Source of the DNA: Ferirhizobium litorale | GTDB lineage: Bacteria; Pseudomonadota; Alphaproteobacteria; Rhizobiales; Rhizobiaceae | DNA: 64,000 nucleotides | Reading direction: 5' to 3' | Assembly: GCA_030028905.1 (NCBI GenBank) | Contig: JALDYZ010000006.1 | Coordinates: forward strand, 204,488-268,487 | Shown here: positions 1-9,604 of the stretch, piece by piece | How the letters are laid out: every line of letters begins with the position of its first letter | How positions within the stretch are numbered: position 1 is the first letter of the stretch | The notes under the pieces: generated by a model | Told to the model about the DNA's origin: nothing | Seen by the model: the letters and a program-made list of their open reading frames with translations, nothing else | Database searches by the model: none | Position numbers and translations under genes: made by a program

Positions 1-600
1 GCCGCAGCCGTTCCCGTCGCCCTGATCGTCTGTTTCGAAAATGCGCTGCACTTCGTCGTTGCACCGACGATGATGGCTATTGCCGGAGGAGACAAGCGGA
101 GCATAGGGCGGCTCGCCTTTGACGTCTTCAGGAAGGTGATTTTCCATCCGTTCATCGTTTCCACCGCCCTCGGCTTTGCCGTGGCCGCGCTGGCGATCGA
201 CACTCCGCTCGTGTTGCAAAGACTGGTGGACTATCTGGCACAGGCGGCAGCGCCTTGTGCGCTCTTTGCCATGGGCGTGACGCTGGCGCTCCGGCCGCTG
301 AAACGCATCCCTGTAGAAATTGGCTACATCGTTCCCGCCAAGCTGCTTTTACACCCGCTGGTGGTCTATCTCGTCCTCGCGGGCATCGGCAATTTCGAGC
401 CGGTATGGATCTATTCGGCCGTGCTGCTGGCGTCGCTGCCGACGGCCACGAACGTGTTCGTGCTCGGCCAGCTCTACGGCGTCTGGCAGGAAAGGGCGTC
501 GGCGACCATCCTCGTGACCACGCTGCTGTCGGTCGCGAGCGTGTCGCTGGTTCTCTACGTGGTCAAATCAGGAGCCCTGCCGGCGAACCTTTTCCCGTAG
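1..600 (+). CDS. AEC family transporter, C-terminal part (5' end outside window)
   Basis: The reading frame is open from the first base, so the gene starts upstream of the window; about 199 residues are visible. They are strongly hydrophobic, with roughly five membrane segments, and show the small-residue-rich pattern of auxin efflux carrier (AEC) family permeases, for example the stretch APCALFAMGVTLALRP and the later LLASLPTATNVFVLGQLYG, which is typical of the second five-helix bundle of these proteins. AEC proteins are inner-membrane carriers of small organic acids or other metabolites; the substrate cannot be read from sequence. The 3' end overlaps the convergent UbiH-type gene by 33 bases. 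The family call is fairly safe, the substrate unknown. Confidence 0.8.
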   Translation, partial: AAAVPVALIVCFENALHFVVAPTMMAIAGGDKRSIGRLAFDVFRKVIFHPFIVSTALGFAVAALAIDTPLVLQRLVDYLAQAAAPCALFAMGVTLALRPLKRIPVEIGYIVPAKLLLHPLVVYLVLAGIGNFEPVWIYSAVLLASLPTATNVFVLGQLYGVWQERASATILVTTLLSVASVSLVLYVVKSGALPANLFP

Positions 601-1776
601 TCCCTCGGGGATCGATTTCAGGCCGCCGCCCGGCTCGATGCCTTCGTGCATGACGAGACTGCGAAGCGGCGACAGGCTGGACAGCAGATGCAGTCCGGCG
701 GCGCGCAGCATCTGTACCGGGATCAGGTTCGACAATAGCGACCGGTTGAGGAGATCGACGCTGGCGGTACGTGTCATGACATCGGCGCGGCGGCGGCGAT
801 CGAACGAATCGCCTGCTGTACGCGAGATCGGCACGCCCGGATTGGCCGAGAGGATCTCGGTCAGCACGATGATGTCACGCAGGCTGAGGTTGAGACCCTG
901 GGCGCCGATCGGCGGAAAGGCATGGGCAGCCTCGCCGACAAGCGCCACCCGCCCGGCGCCGAAGCGGCTCGCCACCATGCCGGAAAGCGGCCATGTCTGC
1001 GGCCCGGCATCGACCGAGACCTTGCCGAGCATGGACTGCATGCGTGTCTCGACCATGCGGCTGATGTCCTCCAGCGGCAGTTCCGCCATGCGAGCGGCGT
1101 TTTCCGGCTTCTGAACCCATACGAGGCTGGAACGGTCGCCCGGAAGCGGCACCTGCGTGAACGGGCCCGTTTCCGTATGGATCTCGGTGGAGATGTCGTG
1201 ATGCGGAATGCTGTGCGAAAAATTCAGCACCAGGGCAGTCTGCGGGTACGACCAGGTCCGGACGGTGATGCCGGCGCTTTCGCGCACCATCGACCTGCGG
1301 CCGTCGGCGCCGACAACGAAGGATGCTTCCAGCGCTGCGCCGTTCTGTAGCCTTATGGACCCACCTTCCTCGGAGATGGCGATCGAATCGGCGTTGCCGG
1401 CGACGACGGTGATCCGGTCTTCCCCTGCGATCATGTCCTCGAGGACGCCGATCAGGGCTTCATTGGGAAAATTGTGGCCGAACGCCTCCAGCCCGAGTTC
1501 GGCCGAGCGGAAGGCGACCGTCGGTGCGCGCAACAGGCGGCTCGTGCCGTCGATGATCTGCATGGTCGAGAGAGCCGCCGCGGACGGGCGCATCTTTTCC
1601 CAGACGCCGAGGCTATCCAGGAAGCGGATCGACTGATCCATCAGTGCCGTCGTGCGCCTGTCCTTGCGCGCCGGCCCCGCTATCAGGACGACGCTCCGGC
1701 CAGCTTTGGCCAGCGACAGCGCCGTGATCATGCCGGCCATTCCGCCGCCGATTATCGCGATCTCGTATTTTTCCAT
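568..1776 (-). CDS. UbiH/UbiF/COQ6 family FAD-dependent hydroxylase
   Basis: A 402-residue flavoprotein monooxygenase of the group that hydroxylates the ubiquinone ring. The N-terminal Rossmann motif IAIIGGGMAGM binds FAD; the middle motif GADGRRSMVRE is the DG motif, and ALVGEAAHAFPPIGAQGLN is the GD motif with Glu in place of the usual Asp. The C-terminal helix bundle ends at the usual family length of about 400 residues. The frame allows a start five codons upstream; I prefer the ATG at 1776 because the family begins directly with the FAD-binding strand and a GGAATGG stretch precedes it. It is divergent from pcs and not in an obvious operon. Which ring position it hydroxylates is not decidable here. 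Confidence 0.85.
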   Translation of the reverse strand: MEKYEIAIIGGGMAGMITALSLAKAGRSVVLIAGPARKDRRTTALMDQSIRFLDSLGVWEKMRPSAAALSTMQIIDGTSRLLRAPTVAFRSAELGLEAFGHNFPNEALIGVLEDMIAGEDRITVVAGNADSIAISEEGGSIRLQNGAALEASFVVGADGRRSMVRESAGITVRTWSYPQTALVLNFSHSIPHHDISTEIHTETGPFTQVPLPGDRSSLVWVQKPENAARMAELPLEDISRMVETRMQSMLGKVSVDAGPQTWPLSGMVASRFGAGRVALVGEAAHAFPPIGAQGLNLSLRDIIVLTEILSANPGVPISRTAGDSFDRRRRADVMTRTASVDLLNRSLLSNLIPVQMLRAAGLHLLSSLSPLRSLVMHEGIEPGGGLKSIPEGLREKVRRQGS

Positions 1777-1990
1777 GCTGCCATTCCACATTGCACTTCA
1801 TTGATCTACTTCTTTGATCTGTTGAAATCCATGGGATCGAATGGCGCAGATGGTGAATTTGTTGCGCCGCGCGTCTACGGTGCCGCCGTCGGGACCAGAA
1901 TTGTCCGTCAGGCGGGTTTGATGGGTGCATATTGGCGACGATCGTTTCCACCGATAAAAGCGATAGTCATATTGAACGGATTCGGGGAAC

Positions 1991-2719
1991 ATGAAGATCT
2001 TCAACTACAAGAGGGTGCCGTATGCGGAAATGCGGGCCTTTTCGGTCCACATCCTCACCGCGTCCGGATCGTTCCTGGCATTCCTGGGGGTGGTGGCCGC
2101 TGCCGAGCACCGCTTTGTGGACATGTTCTGGTGGCTGGGGCTGGCGCTGCTGGTCGACGGCATCGACGGGCCGATTGCGCGCAAGGTCAAGGTCAAGGAA
2201 GTGCTGCCGAACTGGTCCGGCGATACGCTCGACAATATCATCGACTACGTGACCTACGTGCTTTTGCCGGCCTTTGCGCTCTACCAGAGCGGCATGATCG
2301 GCGAGCCCTGGTCCTTCGTCGCCGCCGGCATGATCGTCGTGTCGAGCGCTATCTACTACGCCGACATGGGGATGAAGACCGAGGAGTACTTCTTCTCCGG
2401 CTTTCCGGTGGTGTGGAACATGATCGTCTTCACGCTGTTCGTGACGCATGCAAGTGCCAACGTCGCGCTCGCCGTAGTCATGGTCTCCGTCTTTCTAACC
2501 TTCCTGCCGATCAACTTCCTGCACCCCGTGCGCGTCCAGCGCTTGCGTCCGCTCAATCTGGCGGTTTTCCTGCTCTGGTCGGTTCTCGGCTGCGCCGCGT
2601 TGCTGATGCACTTCGACACGCCGGCCTGGATCAACATTCCCTTCGTACTGAGCGGCATCTACCTCTACTGCGTCGGTGCCGTGATGCAGTTCTTTCCGTC
2701 CCTTGGGCGCACAGAATAG
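1991..2719 (+). CDS. pcs: Phosphatidylcholine synthase
   Basis: A 242-residue integral membrane protein that joins CDP-diacylglycerol and choline to make phosphatidylcholine plus CMP, a one-step route found mainly in host-associated alphaproteobacteria. The CDP-alcohol phosphotransferase motif is visible at about residues 53-85: DGIDGPIAR, a spacer, then G-DTLD-NIID, supplying the metal-binding Asp residues. Around eight hydrophobic segments surround it. The ATG is preceded by CGGGGAA at a suitable distance. The next gene starts 12 bases after the stop, so co-transcription with the quinone oxidoreductase is likely. Length and motif spacing agree well with rhizobial Pcs. Confidence 0.93.
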   Translation: MKIFNYKRVPYAEMRAFSVHILTASGSFLAFLGVVAAAEHRFVDMFWWLGLALLVDGIDGPIARKVKVKEVLPNWSGDTLDNIIDYVTYVLLPAFALYQSGMIGEPWSFVAAGMIVVSSAIYYADMGMKTEEYFFSGFPVVWNMIVFTLFVTHASANVALAVVMVSVFLTFLPINFLHPVRVQRLRPLNLAVFLLWSVLGCAALLMHFDTPAWINIPFVLSGIYLYCVGAVMQFFPSLGRTE

Positions 2720-2731
2720 GAGATCGTTGCG

Positions 2732-3709
2732 ATGACCACCACCAAGGCGATTGTCGTCCGTGAACTCGGTGGACCCGAGGTGCTGAAGATCGGGGAGGTC
2801 GAGATTGCACCGCCCGGTCCGGGGGAGGTGCAGATCCGTCATGCCGCGATCGGTCTGAACTTCATCGACGTCTATTTCCGCACGGGTCTCTACAAGACGA
2901 ACCTGCCATTTGTGCCGGGCAAGGAAGCGGCCGGGACCGTCATTGCGGTTGGGCCGGGCGTCACCGACTTTGTCGTCGGCGACCGTGTCGCGTATGCCGG
3001 TAGCGATGGCGCCTACTGCGTCGAGCGCAACGTCGAGACGCGCCATCTGGTCAAGGTACCGGACGCCATCGGCCTCGACACCGCGGCCGCGATGATGTTG
3101 AAGGGCATGACGGCGGAGTACCTGCTCAATCGCACCTATAAGGTCGGTCCAGGGACAACGATTCTGTTCCATGCCGCGGCCGGTGGCGTGGGGCTTATTG
3201 CCGGCCAGTGGGCCAAGGCTCTCGGCGCTACTGTGATCGGCACCGCAGGCTCGCCCGAAAAGGTGGCGCTGGCGCTTGCCCACGGTTATGACCACGTCAT
3301 CAACTACCGTGAAGAGAGCTTTGTCGAACGGATAAAGGAATTGACCGGGGGCAAGGGCGTGGATGTGGTCTATGATTCCGTCGGTCGTGATACGTTTCCT
3401 CATTCGCTCGACTGCCTGAAGACCCGTGGCATGTGGGTCAGCTTTGGTCAGTCGTCAGGCGCGATCGAACCGTTCAACATGGCGATCCTTGCCCAGAAGG
3501 GCTCGCTCTTTGCTACACGACCGACACTCTTCAACTACATTGCTACGCCCGCGGAACTTGCGGCCTGTGCAAACTCGTTGTTTGATGTTGTGCAAAGCAG
3601 CAAAGTGCGTATCAATATCCACCAGACATACCCGTTGGCGGAGGCTGCACGCGCCCATGCCGATCTGGAGGCAAGAAAAACAAGCGGAACAACATTGCTG
3701 ATCCCCTGA
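2732..3709 (+). CDS. qor: NADPH:quinone oxidoreductase, zinc-independent MDR family
   Basis: A 325-residue medium-chain dehydrogenase/reductase. The N-terminal GroES-like domain contains PFVPGKEAAGTVIAVGPGV but lacks the zinc-binding cysteines of alcohol dehydrogenases; the Rossmann domain carries the nucleotide motif AAAGGVGLIAGQWAKALGA at about residues 149-167. This pattern is that of bacterial quinone oxidoreductases (QOR), soluble enzymes that reduce quinones with NADPH, usually by one electron. It starts 12 bases after pcs with GGAGATCG as ribosome site. The physiological substrate is uncertain because many members of this family reduce other enones. Confidence 0.87.
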   Translation: MTTTKAIVVRELGGPEVLKIGEVEIAPPGPGEVQIRHAAIGLNFIDVYFRTGLYKTNLPFVPGKEAAGTVIAVGPGVTDFVVGDRVAYAGSDGAYCVERNVETRHLVKVPDAIGLDTAAAMMLKGMTAEYLLNRTYKVGPGTTILFHAAAGGVGLIAGQWAKALGATVIGTAGSPEKVALALAHGYDHVINYREESFVERIKELTGGKGVDVVYDSVGRDTFPHSLDCLKTRGMWVSFGQSSGAIEPFNMAILAQKGSLFATRPTLFNYIATPAELAACANSLFDVVQSSKVRINIHQTYPLAEAARAHADLEARKTSGTTLLIP

Positions 3710-3758
3710 AAAGATCTGGAAAAGGCGCGGGATCACAATTGGAACATGAGGGGATCCT

Positions 3759-5333
3759 GTGACGGAAAATGAAGTCCCGCGAGCCGACTCGTTGTTGGCG
3801 GTTCGCGGCCTGACAAAGCGCTTCGGCACTTTTGTCGCCTGCAATGGGATCGACCTGGGTATAGGGGCCGGCGAGATCCACGCGCTACTGGGGGAAAATG
3901 GCGCCGGCAAGTCGACACTCGTGAAAATGCTGTTCGGTGTCCTGGCACCGAGCGATGGAGAGATATTGTGGAAGGGAACGCCGGTTGCAATCGGCTCTCC
4001 CGGAGCTGCAAGAAAGCTCGGCATCGGCATGGTGTTCCAGCATTTTTCGTTGTTCGAGGCATTGACCGTCGCAGAGAATATCGCCCTTTCCCTCGACCCT
4101 GGGATTTCACTTTCACGGATCGCCGACGAGGCCGCCGCGCTTTCGCGCGAATATGGGCTTCCGCTTGACCCCAAAGCCCACGTCGCCGACCTGTCGGTCG
4201 GAGAGCGCCAGCGAATCGAGATCGTGCGGGCACTCTTACAAAACCCGAGCCTGATCATCCTCGATGAGCCGACTTCGGTCCTGACTCCCCAGGAGGCCGA
4301 TCGGCTTTTCGAAACGCTGGAGAAGTTGAGGTCAGAAGGCCGCTCGGTGCTCTACATCAGCCACCGTCTGGAAGAAGTGCAGAGGATCTGCGATCGCGCC
4401 ACCGTGCTGCGTCACGGCAAGGTGACGGGTGCATGCGATCCGCGCAAGGAAACCCCGGCTTCGCTCGCCCGCATGATGGTCGGAAGCGATGTCGCGGCCG
4501 TAACCCATATCGAACGCAGGGACGCAGGCGTCGTCCAACTCGAGGCGGCAAAACTTTCGGTAGCGGCCAGAACACCTTTCGCAGTGGCGCTCAAGGACGT
4601 GTCGCTGAAAGTGCATGCAGGGCAGATCCTGGCGATCGCTGGCGTTGCCGGCAACGGCCAGGGTGAACTCTTCGATGCCCTTTCGGGGGAGTATCCGGTT
4701 GCCGACAACGAATCGGTACGCATACGCCAGAAGCCGGTCGGACGGCTTGGCATCAACCAGCGCCGCCTGCTCGGTGCCGGCTTCGTGCCGGAGGAACGTC
4801 ATGGCCATGCCGCAGTGTCGGGACTGCCGCTCTCCGACAATCTGGTGCTGGCGCGCAGCCAGTCCGATCGCAAGGCCTTTCTTGCCGGCGGATTTCTCGG
4901 ATTGATCCGGCATTCTGCCGTCCTGTCGGCGACGCGGCGCATCTCCGCGGAAATGGACGTACGCAAGAGCGGCGACGACCCGCTGGCCGGATCGCTTTCC
5001 GGTGGCAACCTGCAGAAATTCATCGTCGGGCGTGAGCTCGACCGCCAGCCGGCGGTGCTGGTGGTCAACCAACCGACATGGGGCGTTGATGCCGGCGCCG
5101 CAAGCCGTATTCGTCAGGCTCTGGTGGACCTCGCCCGCAGCGGTTCGGCCGTGCTGGTCATCAGCCAGGACCTCGATGAAATCTTCGAGGTTGCGACCGA
5201 CATTGCCGTGATCTCGGAGGGACGCCTGTCAGAGCCCTCTCCGGCGGCGGAAATGACGCGCGAGAAGATCGGTCTGCTCATGGGCGGGCTTACCCACAGG
5301 CACGTAGAGGCAGAATCCGTCCATGCGCATTGA
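3759..5333 (+). CDS. BMP-type ABC importer, dual ATPase subunit
   Basis: A 524-residue protein with two fused ABC ATPase domains, as in nucleoside-type importers (YufO/NupA family). The first domain has Walker A GENGAGKST, signature LSVGERQRIE and Walker B LIILDEPTSVL. The second has a loosened Walker A (AGVAGNGQGE), signature LSGGNLQKF and a Walker B with Asn-Gln (VLVVNQPTWGVDAG), so it is probably not hydrolytic, which is usual for this subfamily. The start is a GTG with GAGGGG upstream. Its 3' end overlaps the first permease by 11 bases. Together with the next three genes it forms a complete importer; the final gene's BMP domain points to nucleosides or related compounds as substrate. Confidence 0.9.
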   Translation: MTENEVPRADSLLAVRGLTKRFGTFVACNGIDLGIGAGEIHALLGENGAGKSTLVKMLFGVLAPSDGEILWKGTPVAIGSPGAARKLGIGMVFQHFSLFEALTVAENIALSLDPGISLSRIADEAAALSREYGLPLDPKAHVADLSVGERQRIEIVRALLQNPSLIILDEPTSVLTPQEADRLFETLEKLRSEGRSVLYISHRLEEVQRICDRATVLRHGKVTGACDPRKETPASLARMMVGSDVAAVTHIERRDAGVVQLEAAKLSVAARTPFAVALKDVSLKVHAGQILAIAGVAGNGQGELFDALSGEYPVADNESVRIRQKPVGRLGINQRRLLGAGFVPEERHGHAAVSGLPLSDNLVLARSQSDRKAFLAGGFLGLIRHSAVLSATRRISAEMDVRKSGDDPLAGSLSGGNLQKFIVGRELDRQPAVLVVNQPTWGVDAGAASRIRQALVDLARSGSAVLVISQDLDEIFEVATDIAVISEGRLSEPSPAAEMTREKIGLLMGGLTHRHVEAESVHAH

Positions 5334-6417
5334 GCTTGAAAAACGGGCCGGCGCTTCGCGGCTCTTTTCCTTCCTGTCGCCATTGCTGGCACTGCTGCTG
5401 ACCGTCATTTTCGGCGGCATCATGTTCGCACTGCTCGGCAAGGATCCCATCCACGCGCTCCACAGTTTCTTCATCGAACCGCTGCTCGAAGTCTGGTCGC
5501 TGCATGAACTGGCGATCAAGGCGGGGCCCCTCATCCTCATCGCCGTCGGGCTTTCGGTCTGTTATCGCTCCAACAACTGGAACATTGGCGCCGAGGGTCA
5601 ATACGTCATGGGGGCGATCGCCGGCTCGATCCTGCCGGTCGTTTTCTTCGAGTGGAACTCGCCGCTTATCCTGCCGCTGATGCTGATCATGGGCGCGATC
5701 GGTGGCGCGCTTTATGCCGGCATTCCGGCGCTCCTGAAAGCGCATTTCAATACCAACGAGATCCTTACCAGCCTGATGCTGGTCTATATCGCCCAGTTGT
5801 TCCTCGACTGGCTGGTGCGCGGCGCCTGGCGCAATCCGCAGGGCATGAACTTTCCGGAGACGCGCTCATTCGCGCCGGAAGCGGTGCTGCCGCCGATTAT
5901 GGAAGCCTCGGGACGCGCGCACTGGTCCTTCGTGTTCGCGTTGATCGCCGCGGTGGCCGTCTGGTTCATGATGCACTACACGCTGAAGGGCTTCGAGGTG
6001 ACGGTACTCGGCCAGTCGCCAAGGGCAGGGCGGTTCGCCGGCTTCTCGTCGCGCAAGATGATCTGGTTCTCCATGCTACTTTCCGGAGGGCTTGCGGGCT
6101 TTGCCGGCATCTCCGAGGTTTCCGGATCGATCGGCCACCTGCAACCAATCATTTCGCCCGGCTACGGCTTTACCGCCATCATCGTCGCCTTCCTGGGACG
6201 GCTCAATCCACTCGGCATCATCGCCTCGGGCCTGGTGCTTGCGCTGACTTACCTCGGCGGCGAGGCGGCACAACTCTCGATCGGCGTCTCCGACAAGGTG
6301 ACCCGCGTCTTCCAGGGGTTGCTGCTGTTCTTCGTGCTCTCCTGCGACACGCTCATCCACTACAAGGTTCGCCTCGTGTTCGATCGCGTCAGGCAAAAGA
6401 TCGAGGGAGCCGCGTGA
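5323..6417 (+). CDS. BMP-type ABC importer permease 1
   Basis: A 364-residue inner-membrane permease of the BPD_transp_2 (branched-chain amino acid/ribose/nucleoside) family. The conserved cytoplasmic-loop stretch NNWNIGAEGQYVMGA is the hallmark of the larger of the two permeases in nucleoside-type importers (YufP/NupB-like). About nine to ten hydrophobic segments are seen after a short charged N-terminus. It overlaps the ATPase gene by 11 bases and the second permease by a single base, so translation of the three is likely coupled. Confidence 0.9.
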   Translation: MRIELEKRAGASRLFSFLSPLLALLLTVIFGGIMFALLGKDPIHALHSFFIEPLLEVWSLHELAIKAGPLILIAVGLSVCYRSNNWNIGAEGQYVMGAIAGSILPVVFFEWNSPLILPLMLIMGAIGGALYAGIPALLKAHFNTNEILTSLMLVYIAQLFLDWLVRGAWRNPQGMNFPETRSFAPEAVLPPIMEASGRAHWSFVFALIAAVAVWFMMHYTLKGFEVTVLGQSPRAGRFAGFSSRKMIWFSMLLSGGLAGFAGISEVSGSIGHLQPIISPGYGFTAIIVAFLGRLNPLGIIASGLVLALTYLGGEAAQLSIGVSDKVTRVFQGLLLFFVLSCDTLIHYKVRLVFDRVRQKIEGAA

Positions 6418-7328
6418 TGCTGGAAGCCATCCTTCTGACGGTCATCACGGCGGCGACGCCACTGGTCATCGCCTCTCTCGGCGAACTGGTTGCAGAGCGC
6501 TCCGGCGTGCTGAACCTCGGCGTCGAGGGGATGATGATCATGGGCGCCGTGGCCGCCTTCGCGATCACACAGATCAGCGGTTCGCCCTATATGGGCCTGT
6601 TGGCCGGCATCGCCTGCGGCGGCCTGTTTTCGCTGCTGTTCGGCTTCCTGACGCTGACGCTGGTCGCCAACCAGGTGGCGACCGGCCTGTCGCTGACGCT
6701 CTTGGGGCTCGGGGTTTCAGGCATGCTCGGCGAAAGCTTCGTCGGCGTCCCCGGCATCAAGCTGCAGCCGATCGTCATTCCGCTGCTCTCCGACATTCCT
6801 TTCCTGGGGCTCCTGTTCCGGCAGGACATCGCCTTCTATCTGTCGATCGCGCTCGTCGTCGGGGTCAACTGGTTCCTGTTCCGGAGCAGGGCGGGCCTGA
6901 AGCTTCGCGCCATCGGCGACAACCATGGTTCCGCACACGCCCTTGGTATCGAGGTCATCCGCACCCGCTATCTAGCGGTGCTGTTCGGCGGGGCCTGCGC
7001 CGGTCTTGCCGGGGCGCAGTTGTCGCTGATCTACACGCCGCAATGGGTGGAGAACATGACGGCGGGACGCGGGTGGATCGCGCTGGCGCTGGTCGTCTTC
7101 GCGTCATGGCGTCCGTGGCGCGTGCTCGCCGGAGGCTATCTGTTCGGCGCGGTGTCGATCGGCCAGTTGCATGCCCAGGCCATGGGCCTGGGCATTCCGT
7201 CGCAGTTCCTCTCCGCGCTTCCCTATGCGGCAACCATTATCGTCCTTATAGTCATTTCCCAAAACCGGCGAACGACGCTGATCAACACGCCTGCCTCGCT
7301 CGGCAAGCCCTTCGTGCCGGATCGCTAG
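6417..7328 (+). CDS. BMP-type ABC importer permease 2
   Basis: A 303-residue permease pairing with the preceding one. The motif [18 protein letters not shown] near residue 25 is characteristic of the second permease of nucleoside-type importers (YufQ/NupC-like). The start ATG shares one base with the stop of the preceding gene. A longer open frame runs upstream inside permease 1, but it has no membrane-protein character there and is only read-through of another frame. The substrate-binding protein gene follows after 42 bases. Confidence 0.9.
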   Translation: MLEAILLTVITAATPLVIASLGELVAERSGVLNLGVEGMMIMGAVAAFAITQISGSPYMGLLAGIACGGLFSLLFGFLTLTLVANQVATGLSLTLLGLGVSGMLGESFVGVPGIKLQPIVIPLLSDIPFLGLLFRQDIAFYLSIALVVGVNWFLFRSRAGLKLRAIGDNHGSAHALGIEVIRTRYLAVLFGGACAGLAGAQLSLIYTPQWVENMTAGRGWIALALVVFASWRPWRVLAGGYLFGAVSIGQLHAQAMGLGIPSQFLSALPYAATIIVLIVISQNRRTTLINTPASLGKPFVPDR

Positions 7329-7370
7329 AACAAAACAAAACTCGAAAACCTACAAACCAAAGGGGTCAAA

Positions 7371-8444
7371 ATGAAAAAACTTGCTCTCGCACTCGCTGCA
7401 ACCGCAGCGATCGTATTCTCGATCGGCACAGCCGCGCAGGCCGAAGACAAGAAGAAGATCTGCTTCATCTATGTCGGCTCCAAGACCGATGGCGGTTGGA
7501 CGCAGGCCCATGACATCGGTCGCCAGCAGCTTGAAAAGGAACTTGGCGACAAGATCGAGACCGCCGTCCTCGAAAACGTGCCGGAAGGCCCGGACGCCGA
7601 GCGCGCGCTGGAGCGCATGGCCCGTTCCGGCTGCTCGCTGATCTTCGCAACGTCCTTCGGCTTCATGGACGCCACCATCAAGGTTGCGGAAAAATTCCCG
7701 GACGTGAAGTTCGAGCACGCCACCGGCTACAAGGCGGCGCCGAACGTCGCGACCTACAACGCACGCTTCTATGAAGGCCGCTACATCCAGGGCCAGATCG
7801 CCGCCAAAATGTCGGAAAAGGGCGTCGCCGGCTACATCGCCTCCTTCCCGATTCCGGAAGTGGTGATGGGCATCAATTCCTTCGTGCACGGCGCGCAGTC
7901 GGTCAATCCTGACTTCAAGGTCAAGGTCATCTGGGCGAACACCTGGTTCGACCCCGGCAAGGAAGCCGATGCCGCCAAGGCGCTGATCGACCAGGGCGTC
8001 GACATCCTGACCCAGCACACCGATACGACTGCACCGATGCAGGTGGCGGCCGAGCGCGGCATCAAGGCCTTCGGCCAGGCGTCCGACATGATCGCCGCCG
8101 GCCCGAACACCCAGCTGACTGCGATCGTCGACACCTGGGGCGCCTACTATGTGAAGCGTGCGAATGCTCTTCTCGACGGCACCTGGAAGTCGGAGCAGAT
8201 CTGGGACGGCCTGAAGGACGGTATCTTGACCATGGCGCCCTACACCAACATGCCGGACGACGTGAAGAAGATGGCCGAGGAAACCGAAGCCAAGATTCGC
8301 TCTGGCGAACTGCACCCCTTCACTGGCCCGATCAACAAACAGGACGGCTCACAGTGGCTGAAGGACGGTGAAAAGGCCGAAGACGGCGTGCTGCTCGGCA
8401 TGAACTTCTACATCGCCGGCGTCGACGACAAGCTGCCGCAGTAA
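7371..8444 (+). CDS. BMP family periplasmic substrate-binding protein
   Basis: A 357-residue exported protein with a clean Sec signal peptide (charged MKK start, hydrophobic core, AQA-type cleavage around residue 24) and no lipobox cysteine, so it is soluble periplasmic rather than a lipoprotein. The mature part has the basic membrane protein (BMP/PnrA-like) fold, seen in the segments YVGSKTDGGWTQAHDIGR near the N-terminus and the repeated alpha/beta pattern. BMP proteins bind nucleosides or related ligands. It is preceded by AAAGGGG and followed by a strong terminator, so it closes the importer operon. Being the last rather than first gene is a common arrangement for this family. Confidence 0.92.
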   Translation: MKKLALALAATAAIVFSIGTAAQAEDKKKICFIYVGSKTDGGWTQAHDIGRQQLEKELGDKIETAVLENVPEGPDAERALERMARSGCSLIFATSFGFMDATIKVAEKFPDVKFEHATGYKAAPNVATYNARFYEGRYIQGQIAAKMSEKGVAGYIASFPIPEVVMGINSFVHGAQSVNPDFKVKVIWANTWFDPGKEADAAKALIDQGVDILTQHTDTTAPMQVAAERGIKAFGQASDMIAAGPNTQLTAIVDTWGAYYVKRANALLDGTWKSEQIWDGLKDGILTMAPYTNMPDDVKKMAEETEAKIRSGELHPFTGPINKQDGSQWLKDGEKAEDGVLLGMNFYIAGVDDKLPQ

Positions 8445-8503
8445 GCAGCGGTTTTCCGGGGACTCCATCACGGATCCGGGCCATTCGCGACTTGACAAAA
8501 TAC

Positions 8504-8529
8504 AAAGGCGCCCCTGCGGCGCCTTTTTT
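8504..8529 (+). terminator. Rho-independent terminator of BMP importer operon
   Basis: A perfect 9-bp stem (AAAGGCGCC pairing with GGCGCCTTT) with a five-base loop runs directly into a run of six T. It lies 60 bases after the substrate-binding protein stop and before the ytfQ promoter region. Confidence 0.9.
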
Positions 8530-8629
8530 CATTTTGTCGACCGGACGATAGGAATTCGGGCTTTACAAAAGTAATACTATATGATGTTTTTCAACTCAGT
8601 CGCGAGGAGGCGACGTTCAGGAGGATATC

Positions 8630-9592
8630 ATGAAATTGAGAAACGCACTCTGCAGTGCCACGATTCTGGCTGCCTGCATGTTCACGTCCGCATCCGCTGC
8701 GGAGCTCGTCGTCGGATTTTCCCAGATCGGTTCGGAATCGGGCTGGCGCGCCGCGGAGACGACGCTGACCAAGCAGCAGGCCGAACAGCGCGGCATCGAC
8801 CTGAAATTCGCCGACGCCCAGCAGAAGCAGGAAAACCAGATCAAGGCGATCCGCTCCTTCGTGGCGCAAGGCGTCAACGCAATCCTGCTGGCGCCCGTCG
8901 TCGCCACCGGTTGGGACGAAGTGCTCAAGGAAGCCAAGGAAGCCGAGATCCCGGTCATTCTGCTTGACCGCACGGTCGACAGCGACAAGGACCTCTACAT
9001 GACGGCGGTCACGTCCGACCTCGTGCATGAAGGCAACGTCGCGGGCAAGTGGCTCGTTGAAGCCGTGGGCGACAAGCCCTGCAACGTTGTCGAACTGCAG
9101 GGGACGACCGGTTCCTCGCCGGCCATCGACCGCAAGAAAGGCTTCGAGGAAGCACTTGCCGGGCACGACAACCTGAAAATCGTCCGCAGCCAGACCGGCG
9201 ACTTCACCCGCACCAAGGGTAAGGAAGTCATGGAGAGCTTCCTGAAAGCCGAAGACGGAGGCAAGAACATCTGCGCGCTCTACGCGCACAATGACGACAT
9301 GGCCGTCGGCGCAATCCAGGCGATCAAGGAAGCCGGCCTGAAGCCCGGCACCGACATCCTTGTCGTTTCCATCGACGCCGTTCCAGACATCTTCCAGGCC
9401 ATGGCTGCAGGCGAAGCCAACGCCACGGTCGAACTGACGCCGAACATGGCCGGCCCGGCCTTCGACGCGCTGGATGCATTCCTGAAGGACGGCACCATGC
9501 CGCCGAAGTGGATCCAGACCGAATCGAAGCTCTACACCCAGGCAGACGATCCGCAGAAGGTCTACGAAGAAAAGAAGGGCCTCGGCTACTGA
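8630..9592 (+). CDS. ytfQ: Sugar ABC importer substrate-binding protein, galactofuranose type
   Basis: A 320-residue periplasmic binding protein, closely resembling Escherichia coli YtfQ over its whole length: VGFSQIGSESGWRAAET, QQKQENQIKAIRSFVAQGV, ELQGTTGSSPAIDRKKGF and ELTPNMAGPAFDALD are nearly identical blocks. E. coli YtfQ binds galactofuranose. A Sec signal peptide ends near residue 23 (SASA-AE). The ATG follows a strong AGGAGG. The gene lies 100 bases after the preceding terminator, so a promoter sits in 8530-8625; a short palindrome AGTAATACT at 8570-8578 there could be an operator for the FadR-type regulator at the end of the operon, but this is a guess. Confidence 0.93.
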   Translation: MKLRNALCSATILAACMFTSASAAELVVGFSQIGSESGWRAAETTLTKQQAEQRGIDLKFADAQQKQENQIKAIRSFVAQGVNAILLAPVVATGWDEVLKEAKEAEIPVILLDRTVDSDKDLYMTAVTSDLVHEGNVAGKWLVEAVGDKPCNVVELQGTTGSSPAIDRKKGFEEALAGHDNLKIVRSQTGDFTRTKGKEVMESFLKAEDGGKNICALYAHNDDMAVGAIQAIKEAGLKPGTDILVVSIDAVPDIFQAMAAGEANATVELTPNMAGPAFDALDAFLKDGTMPPKWIQTESKLYTQADDPQKVYEEKKGLGY

Positions 9593-9604
9593 TGCCTTCG
9601 CCGT